A stretch of DNA of 7,285 nucleotides from an uncultured Lachnospiraceae bacterium (GTDB lineage Bacteria > Bacillota > Clostridia > Lachnospirales > Lachnospiraceae), in contig CAMWKA010000087.1 in assembly GCA_947174725.1 (NCBI GenBank), positions 1-7,285 on the forward strand, given 5' to 3'. Below the pieces are notes generated by a model. It did not search any database. It was not told the origin of the DNA and saw only the letters and a program-made list of their open reading frames with translations. The position numbers were made by a program, and so were the translations under genes. Of this stretch, positions 1-6,717 are shown piece after piece; within the stretch, counting starts at the first letter, position 1, and each line of letters starts with the position of its first letter.

Positions 1-14
1 AACTATTTTCAAAC

Positions 15-45
15 AAAGAGTTATGTAAGCCGGACTTAACTCTTT
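15..45 (-). terminator. Inverted repeat after the last cassette gene, possible terminator
   Basis: AAAGAGTTA (15-23) and TAACTCTTT (37-45) are perfect 9-bp complements. In the minus-strand transcript an inner TAAG/CTTA stem with loop TCCGG can extend the helix, leaving a 4-nt bulge. The stem lies about 50 nt past the stop of the GT4 gene and is followed by GTTTG and then an A-rich stretch. The U-tract is poor and the stem AT-rich, so this is a tentative end for the four-gene transcript. The rest of 1-94 is AT-rich with no supported gene. Confidence 0.4.
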
Positions 46-94
46 CGCAATTACCTAATCTACTTAACTAATCAATTACAAAATGATCACCATT

Positions 95-1216
95 TCACAA
101 ATGCCTATTCATTACATCTGCTATCTCCGCAAGATACCTCTCCACAACTTTCTTTCTGTCAAATTCCCTGCACATCTTCTCCCTTCCATACTTTCCCATA
201 GCCTCTTTTTCCTCCACAGGCATAAGGTAAAATTGTTCCACTTTCTGATATAGGACTTCCGCATCCGTCACCGGAAACAGATAACCGTTTTTCTCGTCCT
301 CCACCGCTTCACGGCATCCGGGAATATCCGAAACAATGAGCGGTCTTCCGGATGCTGCCGCTTCCAGACATACATTGGACATTCCTTCATGATGGGAAGG
401 CTGTATCACGCATCCCGCTTTTTGAAAGAATGGCTGCATATGATCCTGCCATCCATGGTAAATCAGCAATCCGTCTGCTTCCATCCGCCGGATCCTCTCC
501 TCGTAAGCATCCTCGCAGAATCCGATCACATGAAACTGTGCGTCCGGATACCTTTTTTTCATTCTCGTTACGACTTCCAAAAACTCTTCCGCGCCCTTTT
601 CCTTCATGATTCTGGCAATATAGTAAAAGCTTTTCGCGTACTGCTCCTCATAAGGGAAACAGCCAAATTTCTCCAAGTTGATGCCGGAACCTGCCATTAA
701 GACTTCGTTTCCATGCAGAACTTTTTTCTCCGCAAGAACATCCAGACTGCTCCGATTCTGTAAAAATACACGGACTGCATTTTTCAGTCCCTCACGATAC
801 AGCCGGACTGCCATCCATTGCAACGGACCATTTTTTTGAAAAGCTGTCCCCAATCCCGTAACATTACTCATATAGGGAATTTTAAGCTTCCTGCATGCCA
901 TACCCCCATAAACATTGGGTTTGATCGTATAAGTCAGAACCAGTGCGGGATCGGCTTCTCTTAATAAACGCAGATACCGACGGTATAAAGCAATCTCCGA
1001 CAACGGATTTTTACCCCTGCGCCGAAAAGGTGTCTCTACCAGCTGGCAGCCCTTCTCCTTCAAAGCCCCGTACTTTTCATAATCCGCCTCTTCCATGGGC
1101 GTAAACAGTGTGACCTGATACTCTTTCAAAAGCGCGCAGATCAGTTCAAATCTGAAATTATATAAACTTCCAAAACTATTAGAGATCAATACGATCTTCT
1201 GTGAAGAGTCTTTCAT
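95..1216 (-). CDS. GT4 family glycosyltransferase (PglA/CapM-like)
   Basis: A 373-residue cytoplasmic GT-B fold glycosyltransferase, last gene of the cassette, expected to add a sugar from a nucleotide donor to the growing undecaprenyl-linked repeat unit. The N-terminal acceptor half begins directly with a strand and loop (KIVLISNSFGSLYNFR, residues 7-22). It carries the TYTIKPNVYGG stretch (95-105) and NVTGLGTAF (118-126), typical of the PglA/CapM-like group. The C-terminal donor half shows SGINLEKF (177-184), ARIMKEKG (201-208) and the EX7E retaining-GT motif with E277 and E285 in HEGMSNVCLEAAASG. Length is normal for the family and the protein looks intact. The ATG at 1216 lies 38 nt inside the upstream gene and has only a weak, close AGGA; no other start keeps the first strand, so coupled translation is likely. 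Family is firm. Donor and acceptor sugars are unknown; the resemblance to HexNAc-transferring PglA is only suggestive. Confidence 0.9.
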   Translation of the reverse strand: MKDSSQKIVLISNSFGSLYNFRFELICALLKEYQVTLFTPMEEADYEKYGALKEKGCQLVETPFRRRGKNPLSEIALYRRYLRLLREADPALVLTYTIKPNVYGGMACRKLKIPYMSNVTGLGTAFQKNGPLQWMAVRLYREGLKNAVRVFLQNRSSLDVLAEKKVLHGNEVLMAGSGINLEKFGCFPYEEQYAKSFYYIARIMKEKGAEEFLEVVTRMKKRYPDAQFHVIGFCEDAYEERIRRMEADGLLIYHGWQDHMQPFFQKAGCVIQPSHHEGMSNVCLEAAASGRPLIVSDIPGCREAVEDEKNGYLFPVTDAEVLYQKVEQFYLMPVEEKEAMGKYGREKMCREFDRKKVVERYLAEIADVMNRHL

Positions 1217-2402
1217 AATCCTGCACCAGTTTTTCCCAGCTATAATATCGACGGATCCTCTCCTTTGCTTTTCTCCCCAGAGAAAGGATTTCCTCCTGCG
1301 GCAGTTTTTCCGCCTGTCCGATCAGCCGTTTCAGATCGCCGTCTTTCTTAGACCAATACAAGGCGGCATCTCCCGCCACTTCCTTCCCAAACTCCACATC
1401 CAGCACCAGATTCAGATCCGTCACCGCCAGCGCTTCCAGCAGGGAAGGATTGGTTCCGCCTACTTCATGACCATGAAAATAGGCAAACGCGTTTTTCCGT
1501 ATGGCGGAAAGCAGCTGTTCATCATATACCGTTCCTGCAAATTTGATCCTCGGATCCTGCTCAAATCCGGTATTTTGCTTTAACTGCTCGTAAAACTTAT
1601 TCTTTTCAATATTGGAAATGATCACCAGATCCCTCTTGGAATCCGATTTCATAAACTCCCTGATAACCGTCTCATAATTATTATCCGGTACGAACCTTCC
1701 TACAATGAGATAATACCCATTCTCCCTGATACCCTTTTCTTTACACCACTGCAGCCAGGAATCTCCAGCTTGTTCCTGCTTCTGCCTTAGGTCTTCCCCA
1801 TATCCTTGATGAGCATCCGCATCCTCGTTGATATCTGCCCCATAAGCCAGATAGACCGTCCGTTTCACCCTGCTGCCGTAAGTTTTTTTAATATAGCGTT
1901 CTATGGCTTTCGCATCGCAGATAACAAGATCCGCATTTTTTACAAGACATCCCTCGCAGTAATGCAGGAATCTCTTCGCCGCCATATTCCATTTGGCACG
2001 TTTCCATTCTAATCCGTCAGGATTTACATAGATCCTGCATCCCAGCCTTCTAAGAATCCCCGCATGATATTTCATCAGCGGACCGATCCGGCAGCCCAAA
2101 ATATAAACTACCATATCACTGTCCGGGTGCTCTTTTTTCCATCCCGCAATTTCGGAAAGCGCCATTGATACATGCAATATCCTGCCCGGCGCTCCGGGAA
2201 GCGGAACTTTGACCCGGAAACAGTCCGCACCCTGATACTCAAAATGTTCCGGCTTCTTTAACTCTTCTTTTGATGCCATACAGGAAACATGATATTTGAT
2301 CTGATCGGTTGTCCTTCCCCGCACAAGACGTTCCACAAATGTTTCAAATCCGCCGTACCTTGCGGGGATTCCTTTGCTCGCAATCAAAAATACATCTGTC
2401 AT
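1179..2402 (-). CDS. DUF1972-containing glycosyltransferase, probable rhamnosyltransferase (Cps2T/WchF/RgpA-like)
   Basis: A 407-residue GT-B glycosyltransferase. Residues 1 to about 190 form the DUF1972 domain, shown by ASKGIPARYGGFETFVERL (8-26), the ILGCRIGPLM loop (101-110) and NPDGLEWKRAKW (127-138). Residues from about 228 form the glycosyl-transferase group 1 domain, with GRFVPDNNYETVI (235-247) and HGHEVGGTNPSLLEAL (310-325). In the last motif the usual first Glu of EX7E falls on Gly315, while E323 is kept; VGGTNPSLLEA is a familiar form in this family. Characterised relatives (Cps2T/WchF and RgpA of streptococci) put rhamnose on the lipid-linked first sugar, Glc or GlcNAc. That would fit the initiating phosphotransferase directly upstream, but is inference here. 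The ATG overlaps the upstream stop by 4 nt (ATGA). AGAAGG at 2415-2420 is 12 nt from the ATG, rather far for a Shine-Dalgarno. Confidence 0.9.
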   Translation of the reverse strand: MTDVFLIASKGIPARYGGFETFVERLVRGRTTDQIKYHVSCMASKEELKKPEHFEYQGADCFRVKVPLPGAPGRILHVSMALSEIAGWKKEHPDSDMVVYILGCRIGPLMKYHAGILRRLGCRIYVNPDGLEWKRAKWNMAAKRFLHYCEGCLVKNADLVICDAKAIERYIKKTYGSRVKRTVYLAYGADINEDADAHQGYGEDLRQKQEQAGDSWLQWCKEKGIRENGYYLIVGRFVPDNNYETVIREFMKSDSKRDLVIISNIEKNKFYEQLKQNTGFEQDPRIKFAGTVYDEQLLSAIRKNAFAYFHGHEVGGTNPSLLEALAVTDLNLVLDVEFGKEVAGDAALYWSKKDGDLKRLIGQAEKLPQEEILSLGRKAKERIRRYYSWEKLVQDYERLFTEDRIDL

Positions 2403-3820
2403 GATCCAACTCTGCCTTCTTTCTTTTCAGAATCCAATAAAGACTCCTCATCAACAGATGCCTCCGTCTCCTGCATAAATCCTTCCGTACTGGATTTCAT
2501 AAAAAGCACCTTGATCGTCATAACGACAATCCTGAAATCCAATGACAGCGAATAATTTTCGATATACATCAAATCCAGTTTTAATTTATCATAAGCCGTG
2601 GTATTGTATTTTCCATACACCTGCGCATAGCCGGTCAGTCCGCCCTTTACCTTTGTACGAAAACGAAATTCCGGAATCTTTTCCGTATATTTAATTACAT
2701 GCTCTACGCGCTCCGGCCTCGGTCCCACCAGACTCATATCGCCTTTCAGAACATTATACAATTGCGGGAGTTCATCAATTCTGGTCTTACGGATGAACCG
2801 TCCCACCTTGGTAATACGCTCATCATCCGTAACGGCAGGTCTTGCCTTGCCGTCTGCCTCTGCATCCACGATCATGCTGCGGAATTTATAGATCATAAAC
2901 GGCCGGTCATTTAAGGTGACTCTTTCCTGAATAAACATCACCGGTCCATGATCCTCTAATTTAATGCAAATCGCCGTGATCAGCATAATAGGTGATGTAA
3001 TGATCAGCATCAACAGAGAAATTACGATATCAATGGTACGTTTCAGAAGCTTCTGTTCAAAGCTTAATCCAATGTTATTGGACATCAGAAGCGGCGTATC
3101 AAACAAATGATGTTCCCTTGCGCTCCGGATCATGATATCGGAAAGCTTCGGTGTCTGGTACACCCTGATCCCTTCCCCATAACAGAATTTGATGATGTCA
3201 TTGCGCAGATTGGACGCAACATCATAAACGATCACTGAATCATGTTCCCTGATCTTATCGCATATCTTCTCAAAACCGTTTGAAATATGAATCTTCTCAC
3301 TAACGACATACTTATCCTTTCTGGTATTGACCTTGTCCAAAAACAGCCGGACGGAATCGTTCTCATAGATCACCAGCATATCCCATGCAGGGAACAGCCT
3401 GACATACAGCTTGTCAAACAGCAGCACCAAAAAGATCGATAAAAAGATCTGCGCTCCCCATAGGATCAGCATTGCCAAAAAAATCTCATCCAATGTATAA
3501 ATGGAGCTGATTGTCAGCACGATCTGTACCGCCATGACCAGATTCACGCAGAACATGGCCAACACCTGAGACAAAATCGCATTCAGCGGCGTATAAAACC
3601 CGATCTCAAAACCGCCGAAAATCCGAATCAGAATCAGCGTCACAACGACGTATACCGCAATCTGCATCAGATTACCATAACCGGTAAATGGCTTTTCATT
3701 GAGCATATTCAGATACCGGTACCAGAGAATGCCGAACATTCCCCCCATGGCATCCAATGTCAGCAGAACTTCGCTGAACCGGAATATTCTCTTATACTGT
3801 TCATAGCTTTTATCCTTCAT
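2399..3820 (-). CDS. Polyprenyl-phosphate sugar-1-phosphate transferase (WbaP/CpsE-type initiating enzyme)
   Basis: A 473-residue membrane enzyme that starts repeat-unit synthesis by transferring a sugar-1-phosphate from a nucleotide sugar to undecaprenyl phosphate. Four hydrophobic segments (about 13-35, 50-70, 80-105, 112-138) form the N-terminal membrane domain. Residues about 146-240 are a Rossmann-like soluble domain (MLVIYENDS, then VIVYDVASN), without an obvious glycine-rich nucleotide loop. The catalytic bacterial sugar transferase domain runs from about 257 to 445: LLKRTIDIVISLLML membrane hairpin, KFRSM (312-316), the Asp-Glu dyad D349-E350 in RIDELPQLYNVLKGD, and SLVGPRPER (363-371). 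A polar, acidic tail follows residue 445. AAAGGA (3826-3831) lies 5 nt before the ATG, and the ATG overlaps the upstream stop by 4 nt. The long architecture fits hexose-1-phosphate transferases such as CpsE/WchA better than the short PglC type; glucose or galactose is a guess. Confidence 0.95.
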   Translation of the reverse strand: MKDKSYEQYKRIFRFSEVLLTLDAMGGMFGILWYRYLNMLNEKPFTGYGNLMQIAVYVVVTLILIRIFGGFEIGFYTPLNAILSQVLAMFCVNLVMAVQIVLTISSIYTLDEIFLAMLILWGAQIFLSIFLVLLFDKLYVRLFPAWDMLVIYENDSVRLFLDKVNTRKDKYVVSEKIHISNGFEKICDKIREHDSVIVYDVASNLRNDIIKFCYGEGIRVYQTPKLSDIMIRSAREHHLFDTPLLMSNNIGLSFEQKLLKRTIDIVISLLMLIITSPIMLITAICIKLEDHGPVMFIQERVTLNDRPFMIYKFRSMIVDAEADGKARPAVTDDERITKVGRFIRKTRIDELPQLYNVLKGDMSLVGPRPERVEHVIKYTEKIPEFRFRTKVKGGLTGYAQVYGKYNTTAYDKLKLDLMYIENYSLSLDFRIVVMTIKVLFMKSSTEGFMQETEASVDEESLLDSEKKEGRVGS

Positions 3821-5427
3821 GTCTGTCCTTTCACTGCCGGCACATCATTATCCTTCGTCTTACACAGAAGCATACCATACATCATAAATAACATCATATT
3901 GATCACATAAGCAGGATGTCCCATCCATTCCGTCACCTGACTCATCAGGCAGATCCCTATTACCAGTACCGCCAGCAGCAAATCATGGGAATCTTCTTCC
4001 TGTCCTTTTTTCCAATATCTGCACACCGCTACGACAAAAGCGCAGAAATTAAGCAGTCCATAGATCATTCCGGTCAAAATACCATACTGATACAATACAT
4101 GGATATAGGTGCTGTGAGCATGATAAGTAAAATACCCGCTCTCCAAAGTAATATGGCCCGGATAATGTCCTTCCCAATTAGTCTTTTCCAGATAAGCTTT
4201 CCAAATATCGATTCTGCCATTAGTTACGTCGCGCTCCGTATCAATGACCACCTCGCTGCTTTCTTCTTTAGCTTCCTCCGTTAGCGGAACATAAATACCC
4301 CATTTTCCCAGCGCAAGCGTCAAAAAACTTTCTATCGTAGTATATTTGGGCGAATCGATTGGATCATCTTTCATGATTCTTGTCTCCGGATTATATTCTC
4401 CCATAAAAAAATACGGTACATTCATATACGCCGGTATATAACGGATGGCATAATAGGTTGCATGAAACAAAGAAACCACTGACACAATCACCAGTCCGTA
4501 TTGCAGTAACACCTTTCTTTTCTTTGGCGATCGGATCATCTGAAGGATAAATAAGACGATGAACGCAAAGCCAAGCCCCATGAGCGTCGTTCTGGTATAA
4601 TTAAAGATTGCCAAAGAACAGGCAAATCCCATCATCAGATAGTAGAATACAAGTCCAACGATATATTTTTTCGCTTCATGCCATTTCTTCATCCATAAAT
4701 CAATCCTGTTAAACAAAACCGCGATCACACACGCAAGAAACATGCCCGCCATATTAGCATTGGCAAAATAAGCCGTATATCGCTCACAGTCATAAGGACG
4801 GCGCATCAAAGACATAAAAGAGACATAAAAGAAAGACAGTATCAGCGCATCCTGTAACGCCCACCATACTGCCCGCTGCCTCTGATTTCTTGACATCACC
4901 CAGTAAACGGAAGTCATACAGATGACATAAAAGGATGCATAAAAATACTCCTTCTTAAAGATCGTAAGAAGAACGATAAATGCAAGCCAGAGACTCCCTA
5001 ACAGCGGATGAAATCCCTTAAAGCTTATCTGCCTGCTTTTAATCAGTTCGTAAACGATAGCAATCAGTATGATCCCCCAGATCAGAATCACCAGTTTTCC
5101 CAGCCGAATCACATCCACATACTGATATTCACAGACATCCGCGATCCAATGTCTTTCATAGGCAATGTGCGTAGAAAAATACCATACCGGCAGATAGATC
5201 AGCGACCATATCGTCATCCACTGCCTGATCTTCATCATACTCAACGCAAAAAGTCCGAATCCAATACAAAACAGACGAAAGGAGACTGCCTGTTCATAAT
5301 TAACGCCTGCATTCATAAAACGTATGCCGGCATAAATCATTTCGCAAAAGAAAATGACAAAGAAAAGATAACGCACCCTTGCAATTTCACTTTCTGACAT
5401 CTTAAATTTCTCTATCAATGCTTTCAT
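3817..5427 (-). CDS. Wzy/O-antigen ligase-like polysaccharide polymerase, multi-pass membrane protein
   Basis: A 536-residue protein with roughly 12-14 hydrophobic segments, first at about residues 17-37 and last at about 503-521. One large hydrophilic loop runs from about 330 to 440. This layout, with the loop holding NGRIDIWKAYL (403-413) and then YHAHSTYIHVLYQYGILTG (435-453, including H436 and H438), matches the O-antigen ligase/polymerase (PF04932-like) fold. The FANANMAG segment (221-228) in a middle helix also fits. Expected role: joining flipped undecaprenyl-linked repeat units, or ligating a glycan to an acceptor, on the outer face of the membrane. Polymerase and ligase cannot be told apart by sequence alone; a polymerase is favoured because the next gene is an initiating phosphotransferase. 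It is first in the cassette, behind the promoter at 5571-5599. The ATG at 5427 has AAGAG 7 nt and AAAAGG 13 nt upstream; Met10 is a possible alternative start. Confidence 0.85.
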   Translation of the reverse strand: MKALIEKFKMSESEIARVRYLFFVIFFCEMIYAGIRFMNAGVNYEQAVSFRLFCIGFGLFALSMMKIRQWMTIWSLIYLPVWYFSTHIAYERHWIADVCEYQYVDVIRLGKLVILIWGIILIAIVYELIKSRQISFKGFHPLLGSLWLAFIVLLTIFKKEYFYASFYVICMTSVYWVMSRNQRQRAVWWALQDALILSFFYVSFMSLMRRPYDCERYTAYFANANMAGMFLACVIAVLFNRIDLWMKKWHEAKKYIVGLVFYYLMMGFACSLAIFNYTRTTLMGLGFAFIVLFILQMIRSPKKRKVLLQYGLVIVSVVSLFHATYYAIRYIPAYMNVPYFFMGEYNPETRIMKDDPIDSPKYTTIESFLTLALGKWGIYVPLTEEAKEESSEVVIDTERDVTNGRIDIWKAYLEKTNWEGHYPGHITLESGYFTYHAHSTYIHVLYQYGILTGMIYGLLNFCAFVVAVCRYWKKGQEEDSHDLLLAVLVIGICLMSQVTEWMGHPAYVINMMLFMMYGMLLCKTKDNDVPAVKGQT

Positions 5428-5487
5428 TTTTCAACTCTTACCTTTTCTATCTACACAAAATCCAGCGATGAACAACCGCTATATTTT

Positions 5488-5514
5488 AATAATTCCCATT
5501 CTATGGGAATTATT
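5488..5514 (-). promoter_or_regulatory. Perfect 12-bp inverted repeat in the leader of the polymerase cassette
   Basis: The arms AATAATTCCCAT (5488-5499) and ATGGGAATTATT (5503-5514) are exact reverse complements around a 3-nt loop (TCT on plus). In the transcript from the promoter at 5571-5599 this starts about 50 nt after the 5' end and would fold as a strong hairpin some 60 nt before the polymerase start codon. It is not followed by a clear U-run on either strand, so a standard intrinsic terminator is not well supported. It could be an RNA element in the leader, an operator for a dimeric repressor or roadblock regulator, or a weak terminator. No known riboswitch or regulator motif was recognised. 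Confidence 0.6.
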
Positions 5515-5570
5515 TCATGCGATTTAAAGACAACTCGCAAAAAATGGTAAATTCTGTTATTTTCTTTTTG

Positions 5571-5599
5571 ATTATATAACAAAAGAAGAGGATTTGCAA
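5571..5599 (-). promoter_or_regulatory. Sigma-A type promoter for the polymerase-led cassette
   Basis: On the minus strand, TTGCAA (5599-5594, 4 of 6 matches to TTGACA) is followed by a 17-base spacer and a perfect TATAAT (5576-5571). The surrounding DNA is AT-rich and a start near 5564 would be expected. It lies in the only long gap between genes and points at the polymerase gene, giving a leader of about 137 nt. It begins only 12 bases after the stop codon of the acyltransferase gene, so the four downstream genes can be expressed apart from the two upstream ones. No extended -10 TG is present. Confidence 0.75.
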
Positions 5600-5612
5600 T
5601 GAAGCCCCTTTT
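5581..5612 (-). terminator. Possible weak terminator after the acyltransferase gene, overlapping the next promoter
   Basis: On the minus strand AAGGGG (5610-5605) can pair with CCTCTT (5591-5586), including one G-U pair. The loop is 13 nt and CTTTTGTT follows. It starts right after the stop codon, where a terminator would be expected, but the stem is short and the loop large. It overlaps the -35 box and spacer of the downstream promoter, so transcription ending here and starting there would share the same bases. Confidence 0.3.
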
Positions 5613-6663
5613 ACCGCTTTCCACCCGACAAAAGCCATCCGCCCACTGACTTTTTCAGATTAGAATAGATTCGATCCAGCACGACCGCCAGCAGATAAAT
5701 ATATCCCATAGAACTTATAAATAATACCAAGGTATTCGATCCACTCATCACTTTTCCCGAATAATGCGCAAGATACCGGTGCAAAAATACATGGTGGAGC
5801 AGAAAAAATGCATAAGAATGTCGCCCGATGATACTGATCAATTCCCTGATCCTCTCTCCCTTCATCCACTCAGCAACCTCCATGATGATCATATAACAGG
5901 AAATCGTTCTGATAAAAATCTTACAATAGGAATTGATTGGAAACGCCGTCTTCTCTGCTATCAGCAAAAGTATAAAAAGGATAAGACCGACTGCTGCCGC
6001 GATCCTTCTTCCGACGGTAAAGGACTTCCTGTCCGTACCAAGACGGATCTGCTCGATCATCATTCCCAACACAAAATAAAGGCTGCATACGATCAGATTT
6101 TTCTCGATGACCATTGGAAACGGATTCATAAACAGCAACAAGACACTTCCCGCCAGAAAAACAGCAGGCAGAATATATTTACATTTCAGCATGATCCTGC
6201 GATAAAGCGGAAATAAAAGATACAACATGATGATCATTCCAAGAAACCACTCTCCCAGCAGATAAAAAGTGGGGACATAATCATTCAGATATCCATCCAT
6301 CCCTATAATCGTCAGCAGAAAATTCGCCTTGGGCGCTTCCGGCATCCCTCCTGTCTGATAAAAATAATCCAGAAACGCAAAAAGATAAGCCAGCCAGAAC
6401 AAAGGAAACAGACCTAAAAATCTTTTTTTATAGAAGTTCTTCAAGGAAATCTTATCTGAATACTGAAAAATCAGCGCCGCGCCAGACACCATAAAAAAAG
6501 CAGACAGCGCGAGCGGCGCAAGAATATGGGAAACGCTTTTATAAATCTCCAGCTTCGCATTGACGCCAAACACCTCCGCTGCAACCGTAAAATGATACAT
6601 TGTTACCATAATAAAGCTTAATATCCTGACCAGATCAAGATAAAGAATCCTTTCCTTTTTCAC
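5611..6663 (-). CDS. Acyltransferase-3 family membrane protein (probable glycan O-acyltransferase)
   Basis: A 350-residue multi-pass membrane protein of the acyltransferase-3 family (PF01757-like), which moves acetyl or another short acyl group onto sugars or other acceptors across the membrane. The first helix contains the family's R-X10-H motif as R13 and H24 in LVRILSFIMVTMYHF. The next conserved block is FFMVSGAALIF (56-66). In KKRFLGLFPLFW (79-90) R81 is kept, but the second Arg of the usual RXXR is Gly84. About ten hydrophobic segments follow, ending near residue 332 without the extra SGNH domain of larger relatives. The start is GTG: AGGGAGGAG (6670-6678) sits 6 nt before it and translation begins MKKERILYLD, the normal family N-terminus. 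It lies 54 nt after the GNAT gene in the same direction. O-acetylation of the nearby polysaccharide is likely but inferred from context. Confidence 0.9.
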   Translation of the reverse strand: MKKERILYLDLVRILSFIMVTMYHFTVAAEVFGVNAKLEIYKSVSHILAPLALSAFFMVSGAALIFQYSDKISLKNFYKKRFLGLFPLFWLAYLFAFLDYFYQTGGMPEAPKANFLLTIIGMDGYLNDYVPTFYLLGEWFLGMIIMLYLLFPLYRRIMLKCKYILPAVFLAGSVLLLFMNPFPMVIEKNLIVCSLYFVLGMMIEQIRLGTDRKSFTVGRRIAAAVGLILFILLLIAEKTAFPINSYCKIFIRTISCYMIIMEVAEWMKGERIRELISIIGRHSYAFFLLHHVFLHRYLAHYSGKVMSGSNTLVLFISSMGYIYLLAVVLDRIYSNLKKSVGGWLLSGGKR

Positions 6664-6669
6664 CAGGTA

Positions 6670-6678
6670 CTCCTCCCT
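6670..6678 (-). promoter_or_regulatory. Strong ribosome binding site that fixes the GTG start of the acyltransferase
   Basis: AGGGAGGAG on the minus strand is close to the full anti-Shine-Dalgarno complement and stands 6 nt before GTG at 6663-6661. It is the strongest ribosome site in the window and supports the non-ATG start. The rest of the 54-nt gap to the GNAT stop shows no convincing promoter or terminator. Confidence 0.85.
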
Positions 6679-6717
6679 TGTTTCTCACACTTTGCGTCAT
6701 TTTATACCGCAGGCTCT

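Noticed and set aside
55..73. Short direct repeat CTAATC near the left edge
   Set aside because: Six bases in an AT-rich stretch is expected by chance and is not linked to any recognisable site.
352..700. Two overlapping plus-strand open frames opposite the GT4 gene
   Set aside because: They overlap each other and a well-supported glycosyltransferase, and their translations show no domain-like pattern.
3916..5397. Plus-strand open frames of 122 and 129 residues opposite the polymerase gene
   Set aside because: They are antisense to transmembrane coding sequence, lack family motifs, and look like shadows of the real gene.
5518..5540. Second promoter in the leader, TTGCGA with a 17-base spacer and TGAAAT
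   Set aside because: Only partial matches in both boxes, and a much better promoter lies about 60 bases upstream.
5660..5869. 69-residue minus-strand frame inside the acyltransferase gene
   Set aside because: It is a +1/-1 shadow of the end of the acyltransferase, which is itself intact, so it does not indicate a frameshift.
5764..6216. 150-residue open frame on the plus strand inside the acyltransferase gene
   Set aside because: It lies antisense to a gene with clear family motifs, has no recognisable domain, is rich in Lys/Asp/Gln/His in a manner typical of antisense reading, and has no good ribosome site.
6664..6717. TATAAA as a -10 box between the GNAT and acyltransferase genes
   Set aside because: No acceptable -35 lies 16-18 bases upstream; the bases there are A-rich coding sequence of the GNAT end.
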